Below, piece after piece: positions 31,328 to 39,776 of a stretch of DNA of 64,000 nt. The notes below the pieces were generated by a model. That model was not told the origin of the DNA, did no database searches, and saw only the letters and a list, made by a program, of their open reading frames with translations. Location: contig JACPIT010000009.1 in NCBI GenBank assembly GCA_016187945.1, positions 62,001-126,000 on the forward strand, written 5' to 3'. The first letter of the stretch is position 1; each line of letters starts with the position of its first letter. The position numbers were made by a program, and so were the translations under genes. The DNA comes from Opitutia bacterium. GTDB lineage: Bacteria > Verrucomicrobiota > Verrucomicrobiia > Opitutales > Opitutaceae.

Positions 31328-31353
31328 GCCCTCCGGCGGGAAGCACGGAGGGC
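31328..31353. terminator. Stem-loop between convergent tRNA genes
   Basis: GCCCTCCG / CGGAGGGC (8-bp stem, 10-base loop) lies between tRNA-Arg (+) and tRNA-Ala (-). On the minus strand GTTTTCC follows a few bases later. A shared bidirectional terminator is likely. Confidence 0.6.
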
Positions 31354-31362
31354 GCGGGAAAT

Positions 31363-31438
31363 TGGTGGAGCAGATCGGGATCAAACCGACGACCTCGTCG
31401 TTGCGAACGACGCGCTCTATCAACTGAGCTACTGCCCC
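31363..31438 (-). tRNA. tRNA-Ala(CGC)
   Basis: 76 nt including CCA. Acceptor GGGGCAG/CTGCTCC (one G-T pair), anticodon stem CGTCG/CGACG with loop TTCGCAA (anticodon CGC), D-arm AGCTCAGTTGATAGAGC. Confidence 0.95.
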
Positions 31439-31621
31439 GAAGGGAGGTGTTTGTTTGCAGGCCGTTTTCGCCGGAGTAAACTAAAATTTTTCGGTCATCG
31501 CGCACTTGTTGCCGGAAATCTACCGAGGGCGGACCGGGACTGGCCTTGAATTTGCTGTTGCAGTGGCGCCCGCCCAGCGGGAAACAGACCCTCCGACAAT
31601 TTCCGACGAGCCCTTATTGCC

Positions 31622-32032
31622 ATGAAGAAGACCAACAAGAAGACGACCGCCACGACCACCGCTACCGCCGCCGCCCCCAAGGCCGCCAAAGCCACCAAGG
31701 CCCCGGCCAAAAAAGCCGCCGCCCCTGCTTCCGCCGCGTCGGTCGCCCGCCGCAAGTCGGTCGAGCAGCCCGAGCCGCCCGCGACCTTCATCCAGGCGCG
31801 CGTGGACATCGGCTTCGGCAACCACCTCTACCTCCGCGGCGAAGGCCCGGGCCTGAGCTGGGACCATGGCGTCGCGATGGACTGCATCGCCGCCGACGGC
31901 TGGGCGTCCACGCTCAAAGGCGCGACCGCTCCCGTGGTTTTCAAAGTGCTCCTCAACGACGTCTCTTGGTGCGGCGGTAACGACTACGTCGTCGAGCCCG
32001 GCCAAAGCGTCACGGTCACGCCGACGTTCTGA
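31622..32032 (+). CDS. Small basic protein with C-terminal carbohydrate-binding-like fold
   Basis: 136 residues. The first ~45 are Lys/Ala/Thr-rich low complexity (MKKTNKKTTATTTATAAAPK), resembling histone-H1-like tails. The rest (QARVDIGFGNHLYLRGEGPG; LSWDHGVAMDC; VVFKVLLNDVSWCGGNDYVV) resembles a starch/glycogen-binding beta-sandwich (CBM20/48-like). No signal peptide is present, so it is probably cytoplasmic. The combination suggests a nucleic-acid- or surface-binding tail on a sugar- or protein-binding module; function is unknown. Confidence 0.7.
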   Translation: MKKTNKKTTATTTATAAAPKAAKATKAPAKKAAAPASAASVARRKSVEQPEPPATFIQARVDIGFGNHLYLRGEGPGLSWDHGVAMDCIAADGWASTLKGATAPVVFKVLLNDVSWCGGNDYVVEPGQSVTVTPTF

Positions 32033-32166
32033 GGGGCCGGGTGGCGTTTCGACGGTAGGGCGGCGAGTCCCTTCGCCACCGGGCCTGGGGCTTTCGCACG
32101 CGCCGCCGGGACTCTCGCACCCGTCGCCGCCAAGGCGCGGCGCGGAACGAAGTCCGCGCCCCGCCC

Positions 32167-32868
32167 TCAATCTCGATCCGGATTGATCGCGCACAACGCC
32201 GCGCGGACGTCTTCCGCGTCCATTTTTTCTCCATCGGCGCGCACCGGCTCGAGCACCGTGCAGCGCAACTTCACCCGCGAAAACGGCCACGGGATGTAGA
32301 GCCGGTCCCAACTGCGCAGACGCTTCGCCCGCGTGAACTCCGCGCCGAGCAGCACCATCGGCGCGTTCAGCCGCCGCGTCACGACGAGCACGCCAGGTTC
32401 CACAACATACATCGGCCCGCGCGGGCCGTCCGGCGTGATGCCGATGTCGTGCCCCTCGCGCATGCGATCGATGAGCAGCCGCGCGGCCTCGCGACCGAGA
32501 TTGCTGCTGGAGCCGCGGACCGGATGGATGCCGATCATCCGATAAAACGCCGCGAGCCACGCGCCGTCCTTGCTCGCACTGACGAGGCCGTAGACGCGCC
32601 GCTGCGTGCGGAAGCGGCGGAAGAACTCCGGCGAGAGAAACAAACGATTGTGCCAAATCACGACCGCCGCGGGGACGTCGGACTTCGTGAGACGCCTCAC
32701 CGTCTCCGCGTCCGCCTCCAGCCGCAGCGTGCGCACCCAGACGCGCAACAGTGCGGCGACACACCAGAGCGCCGCACGCCGCCAGCCGCGCACTTCGTTG
32801 ATCAGGTCTGAGGTCTGCGTTTCCAGAGCCCTCGTTATGCGCGGAGCGGCCCGCAGCCGCCAAGACAA
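32167..32868 (-). CDS. DUF374 lysophospholipid-acyltransferase-family protein
   Basis: About 233 residues if TTG 32868 is used; a downstream start is possible. The DUF374 pattern is present: VVIWHNRLFLSPEFFR, LVSASKDGAWLAAFY, GIHPVRGSSSNLGREAARL and GITPDGPRGPMY. These match acyltransferases of the LpxL/PlsC superfamily, where HNR/HD-type and GPRGP loops form the active site. It probably acylates lipid A-like or phospholipid acceptors at the inner membrane. A hydrophobic N-terminal helix (ALWCVAALLRVWV) supports membrane location. Confidence 0.82.
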   Translation of the reverse strand: MSWRLRAAPRITRALETQTSDLINEVRGWRRAALWCVAALLRVWVRTLRLEADAETVRRLTKSDVPAAVVIWHNRLFLSPEFFRRFRTQRRVYGLVSASKDGAWLAAFYRMIGIHPVRGSSSNLGREAARLLIDRMREGHDIGITPDGPRGPMYVVEPGVLVVTRRLNAPMVLLGAEFTRAKRLRSWDRLYIPWPFSRVKLRCTVLEPVRADGEKMDAEDVRAALCAINPDRD

Positions 32869-32887
32869 AGTTCGGCCAACGCCGGCC

Positions 32888-33298
32888 TCACTCGTAGAAA
32901 AAAGTGAACGTCATCGTCTGCTGCCGGCTGAGCTTCGCGATCATCGCATCGGTCCACTTCGCGCCGAGCGGGCCGGCCGCAAGAGCGCTCGTGCACGCAA
33001 AAATTCCCTGCGTCCCCGCATCGCCCTCTGTTTTCAAAATGGTGACCATCCCGTCGGCATTGATCGTGAATTTCACCACTACGTGAGTGCCGGTGTGCGG
33101 TGCCACACGAGACTCGTCGAGAATCGCAAACCAGCGCGCCTCCACCGTCGCGATCGCGCCTCGGAGGTAATCAGCAAACTCAGCCCATTCCGATTGCGAA
33201 TCGATCTTGATCGAGTCGGCGGCGGATACTCTCGCAGGCGGAACAGGCACGGCGCACCCAGCGAGTGCGAGGAAAAACAGGGCGATGAACAGCCGCAT
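32888..33298 (-). CDS. Lipoprotein with TonB-C-like domain
   Basis: 136 residues from ATG 33298 (MRLFIALFFLALAGC), with a lipobox ending in Cys 15. The mature part (HVVVKFTINADGMVTILKTE) follows the V-x-F-x-I-x-x-x-G pattern of TonB C-terminal domains. It is 19 bases from the DUF374 gene in the same orientation and may be co-transcribed. Confidence 0.7.
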   Translation of the reverse strand: MRLFIALFFLALAGCAVPVPPARVSAADSIKIDSQSEWAEFADYLRGAIATVEARWFAILDESRVAPHTGTHVVVKFTINADGMVTILKTEGDAGTQGIFACTSALAAGPLGAKWTDAMIAKLSRQQTMTFTFFYE

Positions 33299-33409
33299 CA
33301 CAAAGCCGAACTGTGGATCGCCGCGATCAAGACGCAAGCCACCGACAGGGCTCGACGAACGGCATTGCGCCTTTCGCGTCCATTCGTGTGTTTCGTGGGC
33401 AACTCCCGC

Positions 33410-33940
33410 ATGCCCCCGCTCCCGCCCTGTCCCCACCTCCCTACTCCGCCCGCGGCGATGCATGCCGGTGCCCTCACGGCGCACGGCGAGGCGCGCGATG
33501 CCGACTTCTACCTCACGGCCCTGACCTACGGTCACTACCTCTGGCAACGCGGACTCGCCGCGCGCGCCACGCTCTGCCTCGACCGCGCGCTCGGCGCCGA
33601 TTTGGGCGGCGACGAACCGGTGCTGCGCGAGTGGCCGCTGCCCTACGCCGCAATGCGCTGGTTTCTTGCCCACACGCCGCCCGAAATCTTCATCGGCAAC
33701 CCGCGCGTGCATTTCCAGCATCTCGCGGATCGCATGAACGAGCCACGCCGTGACCAACGTCGCTGGCGCGCGTGGGCGTGCTGGGCCCTCGCTCGCGCGA
33801 CGCGCCCCGAATGGCCTTGCGATCCGAAGCATCGTGTCGTCGAGCCGTCGCTCGACGAAATCGCAGCGCGGCTTGTGCACCACGGCATCGCCGGCGAAGC
33901 CGCGCTTTGGCGCAGCGTGGTCGAAACACGCCCCCTATAA
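33410..33940 (+). CDS. Hypothetical protein, Trp/Arg-rich
   Basis: 176 residues from ATG 33410 (MPPLPPCPHLPTPPAA); ATG 33458 is an alternative. Contains DADFYLTALTYGHYLWQRGL and a W-rich WRAWACWALARATRPEWPC. Helical throughout, no recognised family. A strong hairpin follows the stop. Confidence 0.65.
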   Translation: MPPLPPCPHLPTPPAAMHAGALTAHGEARDADFYLTALTYGHYLWQRGLAARATLCLDRALGADLGGDEPVLREWPLPYAAMRWFLAHTPPEIFIGNPRVHFQHLADRMNEPRRDQRRWRAWACWALARATRPEWPCDPKHRVVEPSLDEIAARLVHHGIAGEAALWRSVVETRPL

Positions 33941-33946
33941 AGCGGT

Positions 33947-33979
33947 AACCGGCCGCGGTGCTAAGCGCCGCGGCCGGTT
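33947..33979. terminator. Bidirectional stem-loop between convergent genes
   Basis: A perfect 12-bp stem (AACCGGCCGCGG / CCGCGGCCGGTT) with loop TGCTAAGCG lies between the plus-strand gene ending at 33940 and the minus-strand ferredoxin ending at 34008. No long T-run, so termination is inferred. Confidence 0.65.
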
Positions 33980-34007
33980 GAACACACGAACTAACACACA
34001 AATTGTT

Positions 34008-34241
34008 TTAGGCGCCGTCGTCGCCGATCGAGGCGGTCGCGCAGCTCTCGGCGGCTTCCTTGCACTTGGCGATCTCTTCGTCGCTCACCGGCTGCTTCGT
34101 GACGTAGGACGTGCCGGTTTCCTCGTTGCGCGCGAAATTGTCCGGCGCGATCACGCGGCATTGGTCGCAGTCGATGCAGCTCGAGTCGACGTAGAAGCGA
34201 CCCGCGACGTTGTAGGAGAGACGATCAGTGAGAGTGGCCAT
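34008..34241 (-). CDS. Single-cluster [4Fe-4S] ferredoxin
   Basis: 77 residues (MATLTDRLSYNVAGRFYVDS). SSCIDCDQCRVIAPDNF provides three cysteines (CxxCxxC) and SCATASI the fourth, where most ferredoxins have Cys-Pro. This is the pattern of small low-potential Fd_4-type ferredoxins. It is divergent from nuoA, 218 bases away; because the operon lacks the NADH module, a role as electron donor to it is tempting but is inference. Confidence 0.88.
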   Translation of the reverse strand: MATLTDRLSYNVAGRFYVDSSCIDCDQCRVIAPDNFARNEETGTSYVTKQPVSDEEIAKCKEAAESCATASIGDDGA

Positions 34242-34459
34242 GGTGGAGGAGGAGTGACGCGCTCACTTTACCCGAACGCGGCGGCGCGCGCTCGCCACGC
34301 CTTGCCGGGCACTTCGCGTTTCTTGGTGAAACGATATTAGTTGCACCCGCCCTAATCGCGCGCCGCAGCCAACGGATGCCCAGCTTCTGACAATTAACGG
34401 AACGGTTCCGGCGTTGAATCGGGATTGGCAGATTCCGAAGCTCGACTTACCTAAAAAAC
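34242..34459. promoter_or_regulatory. Divergent promoter region, ferredoxin and nuo operon
   Basis: The only sizeable non-coding stretch upstream of nuoA. It is less GC-rich near 34390-34455 than the surrounding DNA and must hold the nuo promoter. I cannot assign boxes with confidence. Confidence 0.35.
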
Positions 34460-34831
34460 ATGAACGGCCATCCCCACGCATTCCTGGCCCTCTTCCTTGG
34501 CGTTGCCGTCGCCTTCCCGCTGATCCTTTTGGGTGTCGCGCAGCTTTGGGTGCGGCTCTTCCAGCCGGCCAAGCCGAACGCGCTCAAGAACGCCACCTAC
34601 GAGTGCGGCCTCGCTCCCGCCGGCGATTCGTGGATCCAGTTCAAAGCACACTATTATCTCTACGCGATTCTCTTCCTGATCTTCGACGTCGAGGTGCTCT
34701 TCCTTCTGCCCTTCGCCGTCGCCTTCACCGGACTGCCGGCGGGCGCTCTCGTCGCGATGCTGGTGTTCATTCTTCTCCTCGCCGAAGGCCTCGTGTGGGC
34801 CTGGGCGAGCGGCTACCTGAACTGGAAATGA
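34460..34831 (+). CDS. nuoA: NADH-quinone oxidoreductase subunit A
   Basis: 123 residues with three membrane helices. [36 protein letters not shown] is the conserved TM1-2 loop and TM2, split here by function: the Cys-containing loop contacts the quinone channel. First gene of the operon; the stop overlaps nuoB (ATGA). Confidence 0.96.
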   Translation: MNGHPHAFLALFLGVAVAFPLILLGVAQLWVRLFQPAKPNALKNATYECGLAPAGDSWIQFKAHYYLYAILFLIFDVEVLFLLPFAVAFTGLPAGALVAMLVFILLLAEGLVWAWASGYLNWK

Positions 34832-35556
34832 GCGACGCTCCCTCCACGCCTTCGCCTGCGGCGCAGCCGCTGGACGAATCTCGCCGTAGCTCCCCGAGCG
34901 AAGGCGGAAACGCCCCCGCACCCTTCCCGGCCGCGGGCAATATCTCCGACGCGGAACGCGAGGAGTTGCGCCGCCACGGCATCCTGCTCACCTCGCTCGA
35001 AGAGCTCTACAACTGGGGCCGCGCGAACTCGATCTGGCCGCTCCAATTCGGCCTCGCCTGCTGCGCCATCGAGATGATCGCGGCCGCCACCGCGCGCTTC
35101 GATATCGCGCGCTTCGGCGCCGAGATTTTCCGTCCGTCGCCGCGCCAAGCCGACCTCATGATCGTCTCCGGCACGGTCACGAAGAAAATGGCGCCGCAAG
35201 TCGTCCGCCTCTGGAACCAGATGCCCGAGCCGAAATACTGTATCGCCATGGGCGCGTGCGCGATTTCCGGCGGTCCGTTCAAGCAAGGCTACAACGTCCT
35301 GAAGGGCGTCGACCGTTTCATCCCGGTGGATATCTACATCCCGGGCTGCCCGCCGCGTCCCGAAGCGCTGCTCAACGGCCTCGTCGAACTCCAGAAAAAG
35401 ATCCAGGCCGAGCGCGTCGCCGGCCCGCAGGCCGCCAAGCACCTCCGCTCGGACGTCCAAAGCGAGTTCCCCGTTCCCGAATACGGCGAGCACGACATCG
35501 TGCCCTCGAAAAATCCCGACGTGTGGTCGCCGCCGTCGTTCCCGCGCAAGGCCTGA
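34828..35556 (+). CDS. nuoB: NADH-quinone oxidoreductase subunit B
   Basis: 242 residues, start overlapping nuoA. Cluster-N2 ligands are present: GLACCAIEM (two adjacent Cys), MGACAISGG and PGCPPRPE. An N-terminal extension of ~45 residues (Ser/Pro/Ala-rich) and a C-terminal extension of ~40 residues make it longer than usual. NuoB passes electrons from N2 to quinone. Confidence 0.97.
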   Translation: MSDAPSTPSPAAQPLDESRRSSPSEGGNAPAPFPAAGNISDAEREELRRHGILLTSLEELYNWGRANSIWPLQFGLACCAIEMIAAATARFDIARFGAEIFRPSPRQADLMIVSGTVTKKMAPQVVRLWNQMPEPKYCIAMGACAISGGPFKQGYNVLKGVDRFIPVDIYIPGCPPRPEALLNGLVELQKKIQAERVAGPQAAKHLRSDVQSEFPVPEYGEHDIVPSKNPDVWSPPSFPRKA

Positions 35557-35559
35557 GCC

Positions 35560-36279
35560 ATGGAAACTCTCGAACAAATCCGCGACCGTATCGTCGCGCG
35601 CTTTCCCGGCGCCAAGGTCTCGATCCAGCTCAACCCCGGCGCCGCCGCCGAGCACTCGCTGCTCATCGACTCGAAGCTCGGCCGTGAGATCGCGCTCTTC
35701 CTCCGCGACGACGAGGCGCTCCAACTCGATTACTGCTCCAACGCCACCGGCGTCGACTGGCTCGATAAGGAAATCGTCGACGTGAAGAAGACCACCGTCC
35801 CCGACCCCGCCGGTGGTCCGGCCAAAGTCGTCGAGGAGAAATCGAAGCGCACTGAGCCCGGCTACCTTGAGGCCGTCTATCACCTCTACTCGATGGCGCT
35901 GAAGCATGGCCCGGTGATCGTCCGCATGCGCACCGGCAACCGCAGCGACGACGTGAAGCTCCCCTCGCTCACGCCGGTGTGGCGGTCGTGCGATTTTCAG
36001 GAACGCGAAATTTTTGACCTCTACGGCATCGTTTTCGAAGGCCATCCGGATCTCCGTCGTCTCCTGATGTGGGACGAGTTCAAGGATCACCCGATGCGCA
36101 AGGACTACGTCGCGCCGGACGATTTCGAATATGAGCCGACGCCGCACGACGCCGTGCTGGCCCGCGCGAAGCAGCACTACCCATCGCCCGCTCCTGTAGC
36201 CGGGGTCGCCGACCCCGGCCCGGGCTCCACGAGCCCGGCGACAAAGCCCGCAGCGCCCGCTCCGGAGGTGAAGCCATGA
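35560..36279 (+). CDS. nuoC: NADH-quinone oxidoreductase subunit C
   Basis: 239 residues. The C-terminal signature of the 30-kDa subunit is present: CDFQEREIFDLYGIVFEGHPDLRR shortened here to its core EREIFDLYGI, then MRKDYVAPDDFEY. Residues ~211-228 (VAGVADPGPGSTSP) are encoded by an in-frame double hairpin, forming a disordered tail. Stop overlaps nuoD (ATGA). Confidence 0.95.
   Translation: METLEQIRDRIVARFPGAKVSIQLNPGAAAEHSLLIDSKLGREIALFLRDDEALQLDYCSNATGVDWLDKEIVDVKKTTVPDPAGGPAKVVEEKSKRTEPGYLEAVYHLYSMALKHGPVIVRMRTGNRSDDVKLPSLTPVWRSCDFQEREIFDLYGIVFEGHPDLRRLLMWDEFKDHPMRKDYVAPDDFEYEPTPHDAVLARAKQHYPSPAPVAGVADPGPGSTSPATKPAAPAPEVKP
36193..36243. repeat. In-frame double hairpin in the nuoC tail
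   Basis: GCCGGGGTCGCCGACCCCGG is followed by GGGCTCCACGAGCCC, with TGTAGCCGG and CCGGCGACA closing the ends. Same double-palindrome design as 3913-3996, different sequence. Confidence 0.7.
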
Positions 36280-37478
36280 ATTCCTCCGGTCTCTCAGCTC
36301 TCAACTCTCAACTCTCAGCTCCCGCCGGGCTCGGTGGGATCACCGGCCCGACCGTCCGCGCCGTGAAGGACCCGTTCCACGGCGACCTCCTCGAAGTCTC
36401 GATGGGACCGCAGCACCCCTCGACGCACGGCGTGTTCCGCATGGTCGCCACGCTCGACGGCGAACAGATCGTGAAGCTGAAGCCCGTCTTCGGCTACCTG
36501 CACCGCAATCACGAGAAAATCGCCGAGAACACGAGCTACCTCGCGTCGATGCCTTACACGGACCGGCTCGACTACCTCTGCTCGCTCTCGACGAATTGGG
36601 CCTACGCGCTCGCCGTCGAGAAGCTCGCCGGCCAGGCCGTCCCCGATCGCGCGCAATACCTCCGCATCATCCTCGCGGAAATGACGCGCCTGGTGAACCA
36701 CACCTGTCTCGTCGGCTTCCTCTTCAACGACCTCGGCACCTCGTTCACACCACTCCTCTACGGCTTCCGCGAACGCGAAAAATTCCTCGATCTTTTCGAG
36801 GCGCTCACCGGCTCGCGCATGATGTGCAACTACCAGCGCTTCGGCGGCTGCCGCGTCGACCCGACGCCCGAGTGGCTCGCCGCCGCCGCGAAGCTCGTCG
36901 CCGATTATCCGCGCTTCCTCGACGAGTGGGAGCAGATGCTCACCGGCAACGAGATCATGCTCGCCCGCACGCAAGGCATCGGCGTCCTCGACGCGAAAGC
37001 CGCCATCAACGCCGGCATCACCGGCCCGTGCCTCCGCGCCTCCGGCTACAACTACGACGTCCGCAAAGTCGACGGCTACGGCTTCTACCCGCGTTTCGAT
37101 TTCCGCGTCCCGCTCGGCGAGCACGGCGACACCTACGACCGCTACATGATGCGCATTCTCGAAATGCGCGAGTCGGTCAAAATTCTCCAACAAGCCTTCC
37201 GCGATCTCCCCGCCGGCCCGATCATGGACCCGAAGGCGAAGATCCGCGGCTTCCGCCCGAAAGCCGGCGAAGCCTACGGCCGCATCGAGAGCCCGAAGGG
37301 CGAACTCGGTTTCTATCTCATCAGCGACGGCATGCCGAATCCGTATCGTTACCGCGTCCGTCCGCCGACCCTCATCAACCTGACGCTGCTCGAGGAAATG
37401 TGCCTCGGCCACACCGTCGCCGACTCCGTCGTCATCCTCGGCAGCATCGACATCGTCCTCGGAGAAGTGGACCGATGA
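36276..37478 (+). CDS. nuoD: NADH-quinone oxidoreductase subunit D
   Basis: 400 residues with SMGPQHPSTHGVFRM, the quinone-site signature of the 49-kDa subunit, and GERYMMRI-type helices (YDRYMMRILEMRES). The first ~16 residues (MNSSGLSALNSQLSAP) are encoded by a reiterated CTCTCAACT tract placed right after the ATGA overlap. It resembles one arm of the repeats between the later genes. Separate NuoC and NuoD rather than a fusion. Confidence 0.97.
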   Translation: MNSSGLSALNSQLSAPAGLGGITGPTVRAVKDPFHGDLLEVSMGPQHPSTHGVFRMVATLDGEQIVKLKPVFGYLHRNHEKIAENTSYLASMPYTDRLDYLCSLSTNWAYALAVEKLAGQAVPDRAQYLRIILAEMTRLVNHTCLVGFLFNDLGTSFTPLLYGFREREKFLDLFEALTGSRMMCNYQRFGGCRVDPTPEWLAAAAKLVADYPRFLDEWEQMLTGNEIMLARTQGIGVLDAKAAINAGITGPCLRASGYNYDVRKVDGYGFYPRFDFRVPLGEHGDTYDRYMMRILEMRESVKILQQAFRDLPAGPIMDPKAKIRGFRPKAGEAYGRIESPKGELGFYLISDGMPNPYRYRVRPPTLINLTLLEEMCLGHTVADSVVILGSIDIVLGEVDR

Positions 37479-37481
37479 ACG

Positions 37482-37640
37482 CATTTTCGATTTTCGATGG
37501 CAGAAGCCCTGCGGGCTGGACTCGATTTTCGATTGGCGGCTCCGCCGCCCGTCTGAACCGCGCGTCGAGCGGCATCGGCCGCGCGCGGAGCTTCGAGCAT
37601 CCCGAAAATCCAAAATCGAGAATCCAAAATCGAAAATAGC
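37482..37640. repeat. nuoD-nuoI junction repeat, 'ATTTTCGATTTTC' family
   Basis: Left arm CATTTTCGATTTTCGATGG plus GACTCGATTTTCGATTGG; right arm CCGAAAATCCAAAATCGAGA and CCAAAATCGAAAATAG. An ATG at 37475 overlaps the nuoD stop (ATGA) and opens a 54-codon frame (MNAFSIFDGRSPAGW...) through the whole repeat. It ends at TAG 37637, four bases before the nuoI start. Confidence 0.85.
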
Positions 37641-37643
37641 CCC

Positions 37644-38270
37644 ATGCTCGGCACCGGACTCCTCAAAGGCCTCGCCGTCACCGCGAAAAATTTCGTCGGG
37701 AGCTACACCACGCCCGAGCGCATGGTGACGGTCTCGTATCCCGAAGAAAAAGCTCCCATCGGCGAAAACTACCGCAGTTTCCCCTTCCTCGTCAGCGAAA
37801 CCGCCGAGGATCCGATGGGCACGCTGCGCTGCGTCGCCTGCCAGATTTGCGAAAAGGAATGCCCGCCGCAGTGCATCTACATCGAGAAATCGAAGGACAA
37901 AAAGCCCGACGCGACCGGCAAGCAGCAGTTCTACCCCGCGATCTTCGACATCGACACCTCCGTGTGCATGAGCTGCGGCATCTGCGCCGAGGTCTGCCCG
38001 TTCGATTCGATCAAGATGGATAAGGTCTTCGAGGTCGCGCAGTCGAACCGCTTCCAAGGTCTCCTCGTCACCCGCGAACAGCTCGCGAAGTCCAACGCTT
38101 ACTACAACGAGATCCGCCCGGTCGAAGCCGCCGAAGTCGACGCGCGCCTCGCCGCCGACCGCAAAGCCGCCGAAGAAAAAGCCAAGGCCGCCGCTGCCGC
38201 CGCCGCCGCCAAAGCCGCCGCCGCGAAGGCCGCCGCAACACCCCCGGCGAAACCCGACGCCAGCGCCTGA
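37644..38270 (+). CDS. nuoI: NADH-quinone oxidoreductase subunit I
   Basis: 208 residues with two [4Fe-4S] motifs: CVACQICEKECPPQC and CMSCGICAEVCPFDS (clusters N6a and N6b). These carry electrons towards NuoB. The last ~50 residues are Ala/Lys-rich low complexity, absent from typical NuoI, and may be a flexible tail. Confidence 0.97.
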   Translation: MLGTGLLKGLAVTAKNFVGSYTTPERMVTVSYPEEKAPIGENYRSFPFLVSETAEDPMGTLRCVACQICEKECPPQCIYIEKSKDKKPDATGKQQFYPAIFDIDTSVCMSCGICAEVCPFDSIKMDKVFEVAQSNRFQGLLVTREQLAKSNAYYNEIRPVEAAEVDARLAADRKAAEEKAKAAAAAAAAKAAAAKAAATPPAKPDASA

Positions 38271-38272
38271 GC

Positions 38273-38397
38273 AGTGGAAGCTCCAAGCGCCAACCTCCAA
38301 GCACCAGTGAATCTCCAATCCACCAACTCCCAATTTTTCAGCCCTTTGAAGCTTGGTGCTTCTCTGGAGCTTGGATGTTGGAGCTTGGAGCTTTTCC
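38273..38397. repeat. nuoI-nuoH junction repeat, 'AGCTCCAA' family
   Basis: GGAAGCTCCAAGCGCCAACC at the left is answered by GGATGTTGGAGCTTGGAGCT at the right. A GTG at 38274, four bases after the nuoI stop, opens a 47-codon frame whose TGA (38415-38417) overlaps the nuoH ATG. Confidence 0.85.
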
Positions 38398-38413
38398 CCC
38401 TCCGCGCGACCGC

Positions 38414-39661
38414 ATGAGCGCCAACTCAGTTTCCGATTCCTTCCTCGAAGTCCTCCCGCTCATCGTGCGCGACGAGATCGTGGGCCTGTTCCCCGAGTCG
38501 CTGCAGTGGCTCGTCAGCTCGCTCATCACGATCGTCGTGATCCTCGCGGTCTTCGGCCTGTTCTTCGCGTTCACCACGATCGCCGAGCGCAAACTTCTCT
38601 CGCGCCTCCAAAACCGCCTCGGCCCGAACCGCGCCGGTCTGCCGAAGTTTTCCGTCCTGCCGTTTCACCTGAAGCACCGCCTCTGGGGCCTCACGCAACC
38701 GTTCGCCGACGCCGTGAAGGCGCTCACGAAGGAAGACGTCGTGCCCGCCACCGCCGACAAGCTCCTGCACTTCCTCGCGCCCGTCACCGTCGTCGCGTTC
38801 TCGCTGCTCGGTTACGCCGTGCTGCCGTTCGGCCGCCACATGGTGCCGGTCGATCTCGATGCCGCGGTGCTCTACTTCTTCGCCGCCGGCGCCGCCACGG
38901 AACTCGCGATCTTCATGGCCGGTTGGTCGAGCCGGAACAAATACTCGCTCCTCGCCGCCATGCGCGCGCTCGCGCAACTCATCAGCTACGAGTTGCCGCT
39001 GATTCTCTCCGTCGTGCCCGTCATCCTCATCGTCGGCACGCTCTCGACGCAGGAAATCGTCACCGCGCAAGGCGGCTGGGCGCTCGGCTTCCTCCCGCAA
39101 TGGCACGTGTTCACGCCGTGGGGCTTCGCGGGCTTCATCATCTTCCTCGTCGCCGCGCTGGCCGAGAGCAACCGTTCGCCCTTCGACTTGCCCGAGGCTG
39201 AGTCCGAGCTCATCGCCGGCCACCTCACGGAATACTCCGGCTTCAAATACGCGCTCTTCTTCATGGCGGAGTATTTCGGCCTGTTCGCGTTGAGCGGTCT
39301 CGGCATCACGATCTTCCTCGGCGGCTGGCAGGCGCCCCTCCCGTTTCTCGAGTTCATCCCGTCCTACCTCTGGTTCATCGGGAAACTCATCGTGATGGTG
39401 GTCTTCTTCATCTGGGTGCGCGGCACGCTGCTCCGCCTGCGCATCGACCAGCTCACCCGCCTCGCCTGGCAATTCCTCGTGCCGCTCGCGCTGCTCAACG
39501 TCGCCAACGCCGCGTTCTGGGCACTGACGGCCTCGTGGACCGGCCCGCTGCAACTCGCGCGCTGGGCGATCTCCGCCGCGATCATCGTCGTGCCCTTCCT
39601 CGTCATCGGCCGCCGCCTCAACAAAGGCCGAGCCCCCCGCACCTACCGCTACGCCCAATGA
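38414..39661 (+). CDS. nuoH: NADH-quinone oxidoreductase subunit H
   Basis: 415 residues from ATG 38414 (MSANSVSDSFLEVLPL). Eight membrane segments, with RLQNRLGPNRAG near the start, ESNRSPFDLPEAESELIAG in the conserved quinone-cavity loop and FFIWVRGTLLRLRIDQL late. NuoH forms the quinone chamber and links redox chemistry to the pumping arm. Slightly longer than usual at the N-terminus. Confidence 0.97.
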   Translation: MSANSVSDSFLEVLPLIVRDEIVGLFPESLQWLVSSLITIVVILAVFGLFFAFTTIAERKLLSRLQNRLGPNRAGLPKFSVLPFHLKHRLWGLTQPFADAVKALTKEDVVPATADKLLHFLAPVTVVAFSLLGYAVLPFGRHMVPVDLDAAVLYFFAAGAATELAIFMAGWSSRNKYSLLAAMRALAQLISYELPLILSVVPVILIVGTLSTQEIVTAQGGWALGFLPQWHVFTPWGFAGFIIFLVAALAESNRSPFDLPEAESELIAGHLTEYSGFKYALFFMAEYFGLFALSGLGITIFLGGWQAPLPFLEFIPSYLWFIGKLIVMVVFFIWVRGTLLRLRIDQLTRLAWQFLVPLALLNVANAAFWALTASWTGPLQLARWAISAAIIVVPFLVIGRRLNKGRAPRTYRYAQ

Positions 39662-39772
39662 CATTTTCGATTTTCGATTCTCGATTTTCGATTTCTCGCG
39701 CCGCATTGGACGCCGCGCGCGCGATCTCGGATTTCTGCCCAATCGAAAATCGAAAATCCAAAATAGAAAATC
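39661..39772. repeat. nuoH-nuoJ junction repeat, 'ATTTTCGATTTTC' family
   Basis: Left arm CATTTTCGATTTTCGATTCT; right arm CAATCGAAAATCGAAAATCC then AAAATAGAAAATC. ATG 39658 overlaps the nuoH stop, and the 40-codon frame (MTFSIFDSRFSISRA...) ends at TGA 39778-39780, which overlaps the nuoJ GTG start. Confidence 0.88.
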
Positions 39773-39776
39773 TCTC

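Noticed and set aside
37475-37639. A separate 54-residue gene between nuoD and nuoI
   Set aside because: The frame exists but its sequence is dictated by the inverted repeat; treated as a junction bridge rather than an independent conserved gene.
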